Below, in pieces: positions 54,328-63,998 of a stretch of DNA of 64,000 bases (position 1 is its first letter; each line of letters opens with the position of its first letter). The notes beneath the pieces were generated by a model. It saw only the letters and a list, made by a program, of their open reading frames with translations, did not search any database and had not been told where the DNA came from. Position numbers and translations under genes: made by a program. Source of the stretch: Thermalbibacter longus (lineage in GTDB: Bacteria > Chloroflexota > Chloroflexia > Thermomicrobiales > Thermomicrobiaceae); contig NZ_JAMSLR010000004.1 in assembly GCF_023806485.1 (NCBI RefSeq), positions 62,001-126,000 of the forward strand, written 5' to 3'.

Positions 54328-55416
54328 TTACGGGTGGATCCAGACCAAGGTCCCGACGGGCGCCCAGCTATACATCCACTCCGCTGCTCCCAGCGGCAGG
54401 TTGACACAGCCGTGGCTCATCACTCTCCCGAAGTTCTTGTGCCAGTACGCGCCGTGGATGGCATAGCCTCCGTAGAAGTACATCGTATGCGGCACGTTGG
54501 GCAGATCGTAGTAATCGATGCCAGGGGTGCCGCCGCGCATGCGCTCGTAGCGCAGCTTCGCGTAGATCCGGTAGGTGCCGGGCGGCGTCGCGTACTGGGG
54601 CAAGCCCGTCGAGACGTACGTCCCGAAGACAAGCCGGTTGTTCTCCCAGGCCCGTAGATACTGGTCCGAGAGGTCTACCTCGATCCACTTCGACTCGTGG
54701 ACAGGTGCGCCCGCCAGCGGTGACGTGACGCTGGCTGGACCGATCTGCTGCCAGAGTCCGGGATCGTAGTTCGGGACGCCGGGGACCGGAGCCAGCGGCG
54801 CCCGGTCGACCCCCGCGGTCTCTGCGACAGCCAGGCCCAGGTGGCCGAGCTGCACCTCGTAGGGGGTGCCAGCGTGCTCGGGGTGATACTCGAAACGCGC
54901 CCGCTCGAAATACTGGACGATGAAGCCGTCCTCGACAAATTCCTCGCTCAGCGGGTAGCCGAAGATTCGCAGGCCACCGTGCTGTTCCCAGTATGCCCGG
55001 AAGCCGTTGCACAGACGGTGCCCGGTCTCCGGAAAGAACGTGCAGTGAGCGTCGCTCGACGCGTCGATGCGCCGGAAGGCCAGCGCGTTGGAGCCGCTCC
55101 CGGCCAGCTCGGCCCCCAACCGTCGGAGCTGCACTTTCCAGCCGTCAGGCGCATCGGGGCGCCACTCGAACACCGCGCGCTCGAAGTACTGGACGGTCAC
55201 ACCGTTCTCGGTCAACTCCTCGGAGATCGGGTAGCCGAAGATCGCCAGGCCACCGTTGTGCCGCCAGTAATCGAGAAAGGCGTTGCTCAGGTAATGGCCG
55301 GTTTCGGGGAAGTAGACCCGCGTGGGACCTGTGTCATGGTCGGCGCGAGCAAGCTCGGGCGTGCCGAGCGCCAGCGTAACCAGCGCGAAGAGTACCACCA
55401 GAACTCGATACCACAT
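54328..55416 (-). CDS. L,D-transpeptidase with two N-terminal PETGH/FGYP repeats
   Basis: This 362-residue exported protein has a signal peptide (VLVVLFALVTLALG). Two tandem repeats of about 70 residues follow, each with F-PETGH, YW...GGLxIFGYP-SEE, QYFERAxFE and VQLxxLG. The C-terminal YkuD domain (from about residue 225) has IHGAYWHKNFG and catalytic SHGCVNLP with the nucleophilic Cys near 335. It crosslinks peptidoglycan through L,D-bonds, or anchors surface proteins. ATG at 55416 has GGGAGGG upstream. The repeats probably bind wall or glycan. Confidence 0.92.
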   Translation of the reverse strand: MWYRVLVVLFALVTLALGTPELARADHDTGPTRVYFPETGHYLSNAFLDYWRHNGGLAIFGYPISEELTENGVTVQYFERAVFEWRPDAPDGWKVQLRRLGAELAGSGSNALAFRRIDASSDAHCTFFPETGHRLCNGFRAYWEQHGGLRIFGYPLSEEFVEDGFIVQYFERARFEYHPEHAGTPYEVQLGHLGLAVAETAGVDRAPLAPVPGVPNYDPGLWQQIGPASVTSPLAGAPVHESKWIEVDLSDQYLRAWENNRLVFGTYVSTGLPQYATPPGTYRIYAKLRYERMRGGTPGIDYYDLPNVPHTMYFYGGYAIHGAYWHKNFGRVMSHGCVNLPLGAAEWMYSWAPVGTLVWIHP

Positions 55417-55863
55417 AGTCCCTCCCATCTACGATCGCTCGCGAGGTCTGTGGATTTCGCGCCGGTTCGCGTCTCCAATACCCCCATCACCTGAGTGGGG
55501 CCAACCAAACCGTAGGCGAATGATCGGTAGGATCTCGGCGAACGATGCGCTCTCCTGCTCGTCAGCTCCCTAGTAAATGTTGTACTCTCGATGATTGGGT
55601 TCTAACGAGACCATTCTCGCCCGATGCGGGCGATGTGTCAAGACGCTCCGGTAGCCGGCTACCCGTGCCTGAACGCCGGGTTCCGGAACGGCTGGCCTAT
55701 TTGAAACAGACCGCGGACGCGCGGCCCGTAATCAACGACGCTGGAGATGGCTGATAGGTTCCCACTCGCACCCCACGATGCCAGGGAAGCGAAACCCGGC
55801 TACGATTCCGCGCGCGATGCCGGATACGAGAGCCACCCGAGCAGGAGGGCGAGTGCGGGAACG
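55417..55863. other. Leader and intergenic region between L,D-transpeptidase and pyrE
   Basis: It contains the L,D-transpeptidase promoter at 55613-55641. No gene is seen. The 200-nt leader is AT-richer than its surroundings near 55570-55600. No terminator is recognised past pyrE, whose transcript ends in this region. Confidence 0.5.
55613..55641 (-). promoter_or_regulatory. Promoter of the L,D-transpeptidase gene, with spacer palindrome
   Basis: On the minus strand TTGACA (55641-55636), 17 bp, then GAGAAT (55618-55613). The spacer carries the inverted repeat CGCCCG-CAT-CGGGCG, which could be an operator. Confidence 0.55.
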
Positions 55864-56490
55864 CTACGGCCTCTCGGGCGATGTGCCTGCGCGCTGGCTC
55901 GCTGCGCGTTCCGGAGCTGAGGTACCCGGCTTGACCAGCGGCGTCCCCCGCTGGCACAGGGGGCACTCGGCGGCGTCCCAGCTCGCGATCTCGAGCCGGG
56001 CCAGCGCGATCAACGGCACACCGAGGTCTACCGGGGTTGTGCTCCGATCGACCAGCACGGCCGCGCCCAGAACGGCGACAGGGTATCCCCGCAGCGCTGC
56101 CAGCGTCTCGCGTACCGAACCGCCGGTCGTGAGGATGTCGTCGACGACCAGCACCCGCGCGCCTTCTGGGAACGTCGTGCCCCGGCGGAACACGCGCTGC
56201 GCCGCTCCGGCCTCCGCCCGCTCGGCGTAGGCCGCTCGCACGCCGAGTTGGCGTGCGAGCTCGTAGGCCAGCAGAATGCCACCGGTCGTCGGGCCCGCGA
56301 CGACATCGATCTCCCGCCAGGGCAGCCGGCGGAGCAGCTCGGCACAGGCCGCTTCGACCAGCCTCGGACGGCGCAGCAGCTCGAACTTTTCCACGTAGCG
56401 ATCGCTGTGACGGCCGGAGGCGAGCAGGAAATGCCCGCTCCGTAGCGCGCCGATCTCCTCGAGTACCGGTTCCAGCATGAACTCGCTCAC
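55864..56490 (-). CDS. pyrE: Orotate phosphoribosyltransferase
   Basis: This 208-residue enzyme adds ribose phosphate from PRPP to orotate. The PRPP-binding signature VLVVDDILTTGGSV and the substrate segments SGHFLLASGRHSD and VVAGPTTGGILLAYELA are intact. The C-terminal extension contains CPLCQRGTPLVKPG, a Cys pair typical of thermophile versions and possibly zinc-binding. GTG at 56490 has GGAGG upstream; ATG at 56478 is an alternative. It is the last gene of the pyr run, after the cation antiporter gene. Confidence 0.95.
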   Translation of the reverse strand: MSEFMLEPVLEEIGALRSGHFLLASGRHSDRYVEKFELLRRPRLVEAACAELLRRLPWREIDVVAGPTTGGILLAYELARQLGVRAAYAERAEAGAAQRVFRRGTTFPEGARVLVVDDILTTGGSVRETLAALRGYPVAVLGAAVLVDRSTTPVDLGVPLIALARLEIASWDAAECPLCQRGTPLVKPGTSAPERAASQRAGTSPERP

Positions 56491-56541
56491 CTCGCGAACC
56501 TCCCGCACCGCTGGTGGCGTTGTCGGACAACCACCGAGCTA

Positions 56542-57588
56542 TCAGGGTAGGAAGAAGAACCCCAGCCCGAGGGCGATGTAGACGACCAGGAGCTGTGCGC
56601 CCTCGAGCCAGTTCGATTCCCCATCTGCCGCGATCAGCGACGAGATGAGCGCCGCGCCGACCAGGGCGATCAGCTCGTACATGTTGAAGACCAGCGTCAT
56701 CGGCTGCCCGAGCGCGAGACTGCCGAAGACCAGCAGCGGCGCCACCAGCAGCGCGATTTGCAGGCTCGATCCGTAAGCGATGCCCAGGCTGAGATCCATC
56801 TTATTATCGGCTGCCACTTGCACGGCAACGAAGTGCTCGGCGACGTTGCCGACCAGCGGAATCAGCATCACCCCGAGGAAGAACTCGGAGATGCCGGTGG
56901 CGGCGATGACCGGCTCGACGGCCGCGACGAGCAGCTCGCTCATGATCACGACGCCGATCGTGGACCCGATGAGGACTGCCAGTGCGGTCCTCGGGCGCCA
57001 GTGGACGCCCGCCTCCTCGGCCGGAGCCGCATGCGGTACCTCTTGCTGATGGCGAATGCTGTAGAGCAAATAGAGCCCGTAGATGACGATCAGCACTGCG
57101 GAGACGGTCAAGCTCAGGAACTCCACTGAGGCACCCTGGATCGGTTGGGGCCCGAGGATGAACAGCCCGGGAACCACCAGCACGATCACTGCGAGCGTCA
57201 TCATGGTGGCGGAGACGCCGGCGATATGGGGATTGAACCGCTGGCGTCCGTGTCGTAGGCCGCCAACGAGCAGGCTGGCGCCGAGGATCAGCAGCAGGTT
57301 GCCTAGGATCGACCCCGAGATGCTGGCCTTCACCAGTTCCGGTAAACCGGCCCGGATGCCAGCGAAGGCAATGATCAGCTCCGCGGCATTGCCGAGCGTC
57401 GAGTTCAGCAACGCGCCGACCCAAGCCCCAGCGTGCGCCGCGAGCGCCTCCGTAGCCCGGCCGAGGAGGGCAGCCAGCGGGATCAATGCCACTGCTGAGA
57501 CGATGAGAATCAGCAGCGGGCTGGCGTGTAGGAACTCGAGCGCGATGGCCAGCGGGATGAGTGCCAGGAGCGGCACGATCCAGCGCAT
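56542..57588 (-). CDS. cax: Calcium/proton antiporter (CaCA family)
   Basis: This 348-residue polytopic protein has about eleven helices and both halves of the cation-exchanger repeat: GALLNSTLGNAAELIIAFAG in the first half and LIPLVGNVAEHFVAVQVA in the second, each with the essential Glu. It exports Ca2+ in exchange for H+. It lies 11 nt after carB and 50 nt before pyrE in the pyrimidine operon, an unusual position. ATG at 57588 is chosen; longer frames have no similarity. Confidence 0.92.
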   Translation of the reverse strand: MRWIVPLLALIPLAIALEFLHASPLLILIVSAVALIPLAALLGRATEALAAHAGAWVGALLNSTLGNAAELIIAFAGIRAGLPELVKASISGSILGNLLLILGASLLVGGLRHGRQRFNPHIAGVSATMMTLAVIVLVVPGLFILGPQPIQGASVEFLSLTVSAVLIVIYGLYLLYSIRHQQEVPHAAPAEEAGVHWRPRTALAVLIGSTIGVVIMSELLVAAVEPVIAATGISEFFLGVMLIPLVGNVAEHFVAVQVAADNKMDLSLGIAYGSSLQIALLVAPLLVFGSLALGQPMTLVFNMYELIALVGAALISSLIAADGESNWLEGAQLLVVYIALGLGFFFLP

Positions 57589-57599
57589 GGCGGCCGTCC

Positions 57600-60500
57600 T
57601 CAGCCGGTGATTGGGGCCGGCACCGCCCGGCGGTACAGCGGCAGTGGCTGGACGGTGAATGTGTCGCCGCCGAGGCTCGCGGCCTTGACGACGGCCCTCG
57701 CGGTGTCGAGCGAGGTGATGCACGGGATGCCGCGCTCTACCGCTGCCCGGCGAATCTTGAAGCCGTCCTGAACCGTATAGTCATCTCGCCCTGGGGTGTT
57801 GATCACTGCCCGGACCGTACCGTCGAGGATCAGATCCAGCACGTTCGGGGAGCCCTGGCCGATACGCTTGGGCACCATCTGGACCGGGAGACCCTGCCGC
57901 TCGATGGCCGTTGCCGTCCCCTCGGTCGCGTAGATGCGGTGACCCATCTGCACGAGCGTTTCCACGATATCCATCGCGGCAGCCTTGTCTTGGTCGGCCA
58001 AACTCACCAGCACGCCGCAGCGCGGCGGCAGCGCCAGCCCGGCCGCGATCAGTGCCTTGTACAGCGCCGGCGCAAAGCTGCGATCGATACCCATCGCCTC
58101 ACCGGTGGACTTCATCTCGGGTCCCAGATAGACCTCGGCGCCGCGCAGCTTGGACATCGAGAAGACCGGTGCCTTGACCGCGACCAGAGGCTGGCGTGGC
58201 CAGAGCCCACCTTCGTATCCCTGCTCCCGTAGGGAGCGGCCCAGCAGCACGTTGGTCGCCACCGGCACCATCGGCACCCCAGTCACCTTGCTCAGGAACG
58301 GGACTGTCCGGCTGGCGCGGGGGTTGACCTCCAGCACGTGGATACGCCCGCAGTGGATCACGAACTGGATGTTGATGAGCCCGATCGCTCCTAAGGCCAG
58401 CGCGATCCGGGTAGTGTATTCGACCAGCTCATCGACCTCTGACGGGTCGAGATGGACTCCGGGATAGACCGCGAAGCTGTCGCCGGAGTGGACTCCAGCG
58501 CGCTCGATGTGCTCCATCACGCCGGGGATCAACACCTCTCGCCCGTCGCAGATGGCGTCGACTTCGACCTCCTTGCCCTCCAGGTACTTATCGATCAGCA
58601 CTGGACGGCCGTTGGCGAAGGCGCCCGATGTCATCAGGTAGCGCTCGAGGTACTCCGGGCTGTGGACGACCTCCATCGCGCGCCCGCCGAGCACGTACGA
58701 GGGTCGTGCCAGAACTGGGTACCCGATACGCTCGGCTGCCTCCAACGCCTCGCGCAGCGAGGTCACGCCGGCGCCCGGAGGCTGGGGGATCCCTAGCTCT
58801 GCCAGGAACCGCTCGAACCGGCGACGATCCTCCGCGATATCGATCACCTCGTCCGAGGTGCCCAGGATCGGCACCCCGAGCCGCGCCAGCGGTTGTGCCA
58901 GGTTGATCGCCGTCTGCCCGCCGAACTGGAGGATTACCGGGGGGAGCGCGGCAGGAACCTGGCCACGGGTCTCGTGGCGCAAGACCTCGTAGACGCTCTC
59001 CTCGTCCAGTGGCTCGACATAAAGACGATCCGAGGCGTCGAAATCGGTCGAGACCGTCTCCGGGTTGTTGTTGAGCATGATGGCGGCAACGCCCGCCTCG
59101 TGGAGCGCTTGGGCGGCTTTGACGCTACAGTAGTCGAACTCGATCCCCTGGCCGATCCGGATGGGCCCGGAGCCGATCACTGCCGCCTTCGGGCCGGGGA
59201 GCGGTGACGCTTCGTCCTCGTCCTCGTAGGTGCTGTAGAAGTACGGGGTGGCGGCCTCGAACTCAGCGGCGCAGGTGTCCACCATCTTGTAGACCGGCAC
59301 GAAGCCTGCTTGCCAGCGCCGGTGCCGGATCTCTTCCAAAGGGACGCCGCTGAGCGCGCTCATCGTGTGGTCGGCGAAGCCGGCCCGCTTGGCTTCCCAG
59401 AGGAGCGCATCGCTCAGCGGCTCTTCGGCGATCCGTCGCTCCAGGGCGACGATGTTGCGGAGCTTGCGCGTAAACCAGGGATCGATGCCGCTCAGCTCGC
59501 TCAGCTCCTCTGGCGTGTAGCCGCGCCGGAGCGCGGCCGCCAGGGCCCAGAGCCGGAGATCGTTCGGGCGCCGCACGGACTCGAGCAGCCGCTCGGGGTC
59601 GTCCCAGGCAGAATCTTCCCACAAGAGATCACGCTGGTCGGTCTCGAGCGAGCGCACAGCCTTCTGCAGGGCAGCCTCGAAGGAGCGGTCGATCGCCATC
59701 ACCTCGCCGGTGGCCTTCATCTGGCTTCCCAGCGTGCGGTCGGCCTGGCGGAACTTGTCGAAGGGCCAGCGCGGGATCTTGACGACACAGTAGTCGAGCG
59801 CTGGCTCGAACGCGGCCGACGTCTGGCCGGTCACCGAGTTCATCAGCTCGTCCAGCGTGCGGCCGACCGCGATCTTGGCCGCCACGCGAGCGATCGGGTA
59901 GCCGGTGGCCTTGGAGGCCAAGGCCGAGCTGCGGCTGACGCGCGGGTTTACCTCGATCACGTAGTACTGCGACGACTTGGGATCGAGCGCGAACTGGATG
60001 TTGCACCCACCCTCGATCCCGAGCGCGCGGATGATCTTGAGCGCCGCCGAGCGCAGCATCTGGTAGTCGCGGTCGCTGAGCGTCTGGCTGGGCGCTACCA
60101 CGATGCTGTCACCGGTGTGGACGCCCATCGGGTCGAAGTTCTCCATGTTGCAGATGGTGATGCAGGTATCGTTGCTGTCCCGCATCACCTCGTACTCGAT
60201 CTCCTTCCAGCCCAGCAGCGAGCGCTCGACCAGCACCTGGCCGATCGGGCTGGCATTGATGCCACTGCGGACGAGGGCCTCGAGCTCCTCCAGGGTCGTC
60301 GCGACACCCCCGCCGGTGCCCCCGAGTGTATAGGCCGGGCGGACAATGAGCGGGAGCGGTACCTGGCGGGCGAAGCGGCGCGCCTCCTCGAACGAGTAGG
60401 CGATCACGCTCTCGACCACCGGCTCGCCGATCTCGATCAGGAGTTCCTTGAAGAGCTGTCGATCCTCGGCCTTGCGGATCGCGTCCAGTGGCGTGCCCAG

Positions 60501-60845
60501 CACGCGCACCCCGTAGCGGTCGAGGATACCGGCCTCGGCGAGCTGCACGGCCAGGTTGAGCCCCGTCTGCCCGCCGAGCGTGGGCAGCAGCCCGTCAGGC
60601 CGCTCGCGAGCGATCACCCGGTGCAGCACCTCAACGGTGAGCGGCTCGATGTAGACCACATCCGCGACGTCCTCGTCGGTCATGATGGTAGCCGGGTTGG
60701 AGTTGACGAGGATCGAGCGGACGCCTTCCTCGCGCAGGGCCCGCAGGGCCTGAGACCCAGAGTAGTCGAACTCGGCTGCTTGGCCGATGACGATCGGCCC
60801 GGAGCCGATGACGAGGACGTTCGAGACGTTCGCCCGGGAGCCCAC
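57600..60845 (-). CDS. carB: Carbamoyl-phosphate synthase large subunit
   Basis: This 1081-residue enzyme makes carbamoyl phosphate from bicarbonate, ammonia (from CarA) and two ATP. Both ATP-grasp halves are present: [18 protein letters not shown] and later [20 protein letters not shown], with [13 protein letters not shown] and [20 protein letters not shown]. The C-terminal MGS-like allosteric domain (from about 945) may bind UMP or ornithine. GTG start at 60845, 2 nt after the carA stop. It belongs to the pyrimidine operon. Confidence 0.97.
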   Translation of the reverse strand: MGSRANVSNVLVIGSGPIVIGQAAEFDYSGSQALRALREEGVRSILVNSNPATIMTDEDVADVVYIEPLTVEVLHRVIARERPDGLLPTLGGQTGLNLAVQLAEAGILDRYGVRVLGTPLDAIRKAEDRQLFKELLIEIGEPVVESVIAYSFEEARRFARQVPLPLIVRPAYTLGGTGGGVATTLEELEALVRSGINASPIGQVLVERSLLGWKEIEYEVMRDSNDTCITICNMENFDPMGVHTGDSIVVAPSQTLSDRDYQMLRSAALKIIRALGIEGGCNIQFALDPKSSQYYVIEVNPRVSRSSALASKATGYPIARVAAKIAVGRTLDELMNSVTGQTSAAFEPALDYCVVKIPRWPFDKFRQADRTLGSQMKATGEVMAIDRSFEAALQKAVRSLETDQRDLLWEDSAWDDPERLLESVRRPNDLRLWALAAALRRGYTPEELSELSGIDPWFTRKLRNIVALERRIAEEPLSDALLWEAKRAGFADHTMSALSGVPLEEIRHRRWQAGFVPVYKMVDTCAAEFEAATPYFYSTYEDEDEASPLPGPKAAVIGSGPIRIGQGIEFDYCSVKAAQALHEAGVAAIMLNNNPETVSTDFDASDRLYVEPLDEESVYEVLRHETRGQVPAALPPVILQFGGQTAINLAQPLARLGVPILGTSDEVIDIAEDRRRFERFLAELGIPQPPGAGVTSLREALEAAERIGYPVLARPSYVLGGRAMEVVHSPEYLERYLMTSGAFANGRPVLIDKYLEGKEVEVDAICDGREVLIPGVMEHIERAGVHSGDSFAVYPGVHLDPSEVDELVEYTTRIALALGAIGLINIQFVIHCGRIHVLEVNPRASRTVPFLSKVTGVPMVPVATNVLLGRSLREQGYEGGLWPRQPLVAVKAPVFSMSKLRGAEVYLGPEMKSTGEAMGIDRSFAPALYKALIAAGLALPPRCGVLVSLADQDKAAAMDIVETLVQMGHRIYATEGTATAIERQGLPVQMVPKRIGQGSPNVLDLILDGTVRAVINTPGRDDYTVQDGFKIRRAAVERGIPCITSLDTARAVVKAASLGGDTFTVQPLPLYRRAVPAPITG

Positions 60846-60847
60846 GG

Positions 60848-62017
60848 CTACTCACTCCCTCCGGTGGATGCCTGGGCGGCCAGGCCCACGCTCGCGGCCG
60901 GCTGGCGTCGCTCCCAGTGTGCCCTGACGAGCGCGAGGAACTCGTCGAAGAGGTACTGGTTGTCCTGCGGCCCCGGAGACCCTTCCGGGTGGTACTGCAC
61001 CGACATGACCGGCAAGCGCTGGTGCCGCAAGCCCTCAACAGTGCCGTCGTTGACGTTGACCATCCAGATCTGCCAGCCCTGGTCTACCGGCAGGCTCTCC
61101 GCATCCACCTGGTAGCCGTGGTTCTGCGAGGTCATGTGCACCTGGCCGCTGAGCAGGTCTTTGACCGGGTGGTTCCCCCCGCGGTGACCGAACTTGAGCT
61201 TGCTCGTCTGCGCGCCGGCCGCCAGCGCTAGAAGCTGGTGACCGAGACAGATGCCGAAGAACGGGAGACCGCTTCGCGCCAAGTCACGGACGGTGAAGAC
61301 CGCGGCGGCTGCGTTGACCGGGTCGCCCGGCCCCGGCGAGGTCACCACGCCGTCGGGGCCCAGCGCGAGGATCGCCTTCGCCGTTGTGCCGTAGGGCACG
61401 ACGGTGACCCGTACCTCCCGCCGGAGCAGTGACTCGATGATGTGCTCCTTGACGCCGAGGTCGATGAGGACAACGTGCGGGGCGTCCTTCGGCCCCAGCG
61501 CGCGGAAATCGCCGGCTACAGCCGGCACGACATCGGCAGTGTTCGGCGTCCAGGCCTTCCCAGCCAGCTCGCGCAGCTCATCGTCGCTGCGGCCGGCGCG
61601 GTCAGAAACCAGCACCGCCCGCATCACCCCGCGGGTGCGGAGGTGCCGGGTCAAAGCCCGGGTATCGACCGAGTGGAGCGCCGGGATGCCGTGGCGCGCG
61701 AGGTACTCGCCGAGCGTGCCGGTCGAGCGCCAGTGGCTCGGCTCGTCGCAGTACTCCCGTACGACCATGCCGGCGATCCAGGGCCGGCGCGACTGGTCGT
61801 CTTCTGGGCAGACCCCGTAGTTTCCGATCAGCGGGTAGGTCATGCAGACGATCTGCCCGTAAAACGAGGGATCGGTGGCGACTTCCTGATAGCCTGTCAT
61901 CACAGTGGTGAAGACCGCTTCCCCCTCGGCATCGGTCTCAGCGCCGAAGGGCACGCCGGGGAAGATCCGGCCGTCCTCAAGGACCAGCGCGCCAGGCAAC
62001 TGCGTCCGTATCGACAT
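60848..62017 (-). CDS. carA: Carbamoyl-phosphate synthase small (glutaminase) subunit
   Basis: This 389-residue subunit releases ammonia from glutamine for CarB. The N-terminal [12 protein letters not shown] and [17 protein letters not shown], and the class I amidotransferase triad GICLGHQLL (Cys), QNHGYQV and QYHPEGSPG (His, Glu) are intact. Its start overlaps the end of pyrC by 41 nt, which suggests coupling. Confidence 0.97.
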   Translation of the reverse strand: MSIRTQLPGALVLEDGRIFPGVPFGAETDAEGEAVFTTVMTGYQEVATDPSFYGQIVCMTYPLIGNYGVCPEDDQSRRPWIAGMVVREYCDEPSHWRSTGTLGEYLARHGIPALHSVDTRALTRHLRTRGVMRAVLVSDRAGRSDDELRELAGKAWTPNTADVVPAVAGDFRALGPKDAPHVVLIDLGVKEHIIESLLRREVRVTVVPYGTTAKAILALGPDGVVTSPGPGDPVNAAAAVFTVRDLARSGLPFFGICLGHQLLALAAGAQTSKLKFGHRGGNHPVKDLLSGQVHMTSQNHGYQVDAESLPVDQGWQIWMVNVNDGTVEGLRHQRLPVMSVQYHPEGSPGPQDNQYLFDEFLALVRAHWERRQPAASVGLAAQASTGGSE

Positions 62018-63461
62018 ACACTACCTTCCCGTCCACCATCGTGAGCACCGCCTGTCCGTGGAGCTCCATCCCCAGGAGCGGGGTGTTGCAGCTCCGCGAG
62101 GCCAGCGTCGCTCGCTCGACCTGCCAGGTTGCTTCGGGATCGAACACCACTACATCGGCCGGGGAACCCGGCCTGAGTGTTCCCCCTGGCAGGCCGAAGA
62201 GGGCAGCGGGTCGGGTGGAGAGCACGTCGATCAGCTCCGGTAGCGACAACTCGCCGCGGGCGACCAGCCGGAGCATCAGCGGCAGCGCCAGCTCCAGGCC
62301 GATCATGCCGAACGCGGCCCGGGTCAGATCGTCCGGCTTATCTCGCTCGCTGTGCGGGGCGTGGTCGGTGGCGATGATGTCGATCGTGCCGTCGCGCAAG
62401 CCGGCGAGCAGGTCGCGGGCGTCGGCCTCGGTGCGCAGAGGTGGATTCACCTTGGCGTGAGGGTCGGGGCAGGGGCCGGTGAAGACGCGGTCTTCTCCGA
62501 CGAAGCGGCGTCGCCCGGCTACCCACTCGTCGGTCAAAAGCAGGTGATGAGGCATCACTTCGGCCGTGACCCGGACCCCCTCGAGCTTGGCGGCGCGCAC
62601 CAGCCGTCGCCCGCGGGCCGTGGTCAGGTGCAGCACGTGCAGCCATCCGCCAGTGAGGCGCGCCAGCTCCAGGTCGCGTAGCAGGATGATCTCTTCGGCG
62701 GCGGCCGGGATGCCCGGCAGTCCCAGCTCGCGTGAGACCGCTCCTTCGTGCATGACGCCGCCCGCTGCTAGCGCGCGATCCTCGCAGTGCGCCATGATCG
62801 GCCGGCCGGAGCGGGCCGACCAGGCGAGCGCTGCTCGCATCACCCGGCTGTCGCGCGTGCTGTCGCCGTCGTCCGAGAAGCCGATGGCTCCGGCCTCGGC
62901 CATCCCCCCGAGGTCGGCCAGCTCCAGCCCCTGGCGACCGCGCGAGATCGCGCCGATCGGGTAGACGCGAACCGGGAGGCCACGCGAGCGGGTGATGACG
63001 TCGGCGACTCGTTCCGGCGTGTCGAGCGGTGGTTCCGTGTTGGGCATGCAGCAGATGGCGGTGAAGCCGCCAGTGGCGGCAGCGACCGCACCGGTTTCCA
63101 GCGTCTCCTTCTCCGGGAAGCCGGGATCTCGCAGGTGGACGTGGACATCGACCAGGCCGGGGGCCACGACGAGATCCCGCGCGTCGAAGACTGCTGTGCC
63201 GTGTGGCGCAGCCAGCTCAGTGCCGATCCCCGCGACGCGGCCGTCGATGACCAGGAGATCGGCTGTCTGGTCGAGCCCCTGCGACGGGTCGACGACCCGG
63301 CCGCCGCGGATGAGGAGCGCCGGGCTCTGAGCCCATGAAAAAAGCCTCTGGGTTCGGCCTGAACCCAGAGGCCGCGCGCCACACTCTATGACAATTCCCG
63401 GGTTTTCCGGTCCTCGCACGCTGCTGCCCTGAGTGTCCGTACACACACGTGCTCGTTGCAT
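61977..63461 (-). CDS. pyrC: Dihydroorotase
   Basis: This amidohydrolase closes carbamoyl-aspartate to dihydroorotate. Zinc ligands appear in VDVHVHLRDPG, MAHCEDRAL, LHVLHLTTARG and IIATDHAPHS. Conservation starts at LLIRGGRVVDPSQG, about residue 49 of the longest frame. No ATG, GTG or TTG lies in frame between that point and the attenuator-like hairpin at 63344-63372. The frame is open upstream to a GTG at 63419 and an ATG at 63461, which almost coincides with the predicted transcription start. The true start is thus unclear: read through the hairpin, or from a rare start codon. The gene heads the pyr operon; pyrB is not present. Confidence 0.9.
   Translation of the reverse strand: MQRARVCTDTQGSSVRGPENPGIVIECGARPLGSGRTQRLFSWAQSPALLIRGGRVVDPSQGLDQTADLLVIDGRVAGIGTELAAPHGTAVFDARDLVVAPGLVDVHVHLRDPGFPEKETLETGAVAAATGGFTAICCMPNTEPPLDTPERVADVITRSRGLPVRVYPIGAISRGRQGLELADLGGMAEAGAIGFSDDGDSTRDSRVMRAALAWSARSGRPIMAHCEDRALAAGGVMHEGAVSRELGLPGIPAAAEEIILLRDLELARLTGGWLHVLHLTTARGRRLVRAAKLEGVRVTAEVMPHHLLLTDEWVAGRRRFVGEDRVFTGPCPDPHAKVNPPLRTEADARDLLAGLRDGTIDIIATDHAPHSERDKPDDLTRAAFGMIGLELALPLMLRLVARGELSLPELIDVLSTRPAALFGLPGGTLRPGSPADVVVFDPEATWQVERATLASRSCNTPLLGMELHGQAVLTMVDGKVVYVDTDAVAWRAGP
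63338..63372 (-). terminator. Attenuator-like terminator at the start of pyrC
   Basis: GCCTCTGGGTTC and its complement form a perfect 12-bp stem with a 5-nt loop, followed on the minus strand by TTTTTT. The 5' part can instead pair as GGCCT with AGGCC, an alternative fold that would disrupt the terminator. It lies about 90-125 nt after the predicted start of transcription, between the promoter and the conserved part of pyrC, as expected for pyrimidine-responsive attenuation. Confidence 0.85.
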
Positions 63462-63469
63462 TCCCGGCT

Positions 63470-63498
63470 AGTATACGGATACGGATGAGCCCCGTCAA
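63470..63498 (-). promoter_or_regulatory. Promoter of the pyr operon
   Basis: TTGACG (63498-63493), exactly 17 bp, then TATACT (63475-63470) on the minus strand. Transcription should begin at about 63462-63464, almost at the ATG at 63461, so a leaderless message is possible. Confidence 0.78.
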
Positions 63499-63519
63499 GA
63501 GAAACTGGGATGAGGCTCG

Positions 63520-63843
63520 TTATCCAGCCAGCCGGTGGCCGGGCGCTGTGGTACCGCTGGTCCCCTCACGCAGTAGTGCGGTCGGGAGCGATGTTCCCCG
63601 GGCTGCTGCGGTGTCGCTCGGCGGCCAGACCGCGTGTAGGGGGCTTCGATCCGGGCTCACATACAACGCGTCCGTCGGGCAATAGATCTCACAGAGGAAG
63701 CAGCTCTGGCATTCCTCCGGATAGGCGATCACCGCCTTCGACCTGCCCGACGTGTCCAGGGCCATCCGAAGCACGTCCACCGGGCAGACCTTGACGCAGA
63801 GGGTGCAACCGATGCAACGGTCAGCATCGACTCGCTCGATCAC
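63520..63843 (-). CDS. Two-[4Fe-4S] ferredoxin-type subunit (AprB-like)
   Basis: This 107-residue protein has two complete cluster motifs, CIGCTLCVKVCP and CQSCFLCEIYCP, separated by about 25 residues, a layout seen in the beta subunit of adenylylsulfate reductase and related flavoprotein partners. GTG at 63843 overlaps the stop codon of the upstream gene (GTGA), so it is an electron-transfer partner co-translated with that gene. GGAGGGCG precedes the start. The C-terminal tail is low in complexity. The identity of the flavoprotein partner is not visible in the window. Confidence 0.82.
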   Translation of the reverse strand: MIERVDADRCIGCTLCVKVCPVDVLRMALDTSGRSKAVIAYPEECQSCFLCEIYCPTDALYVSPDRSPLHAVWPPSDTAAARGTSLPTALLREGTSGTTAPGHRLAG

Positions 63844-63998
63844 GCGGCGCCCTCCTCGCACGCTGTGGCACGAAATGCCTCAGGTTCGTCCAGCTCGACC
63901 GGCCAAACCGTGAAGTCCGGCAGGCGCTCTCCGGATGGGTCGCTCGTGGGTTCCGCCACGAGCCAGACCTTTTCCAACGCTGGGTCTCTCTCTGGATA
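63840..63998 (-). CDS. 3' end of the gene upstream of the ferredoxin (partial)
   Basis: A minus-strand frame runs in from the right edge and ends in TGA within the GTGA overlap with the ferredoxin gene. The visible 52 residues (for example PDFTVWPVELDEPEAFRA) are coding-like. The likely partner of a ferredoxin of this kind is a flavoprotein or oxidoreductase, but the tail alone cannot show this. Confidence 0.55.
   Translation of the reverse strand, partial: YPERDPALEKVWLVAEPTSDPSGERLPDFTVWPVELDEPEAFRATACEEGAA

Noticed and set aside
61977-63461. Frameshifted or broken pyrC
   Set aside because: The conserved domain is continuous from LLIRGG to the stop with all metal ligands; only the start codon is uncertain.
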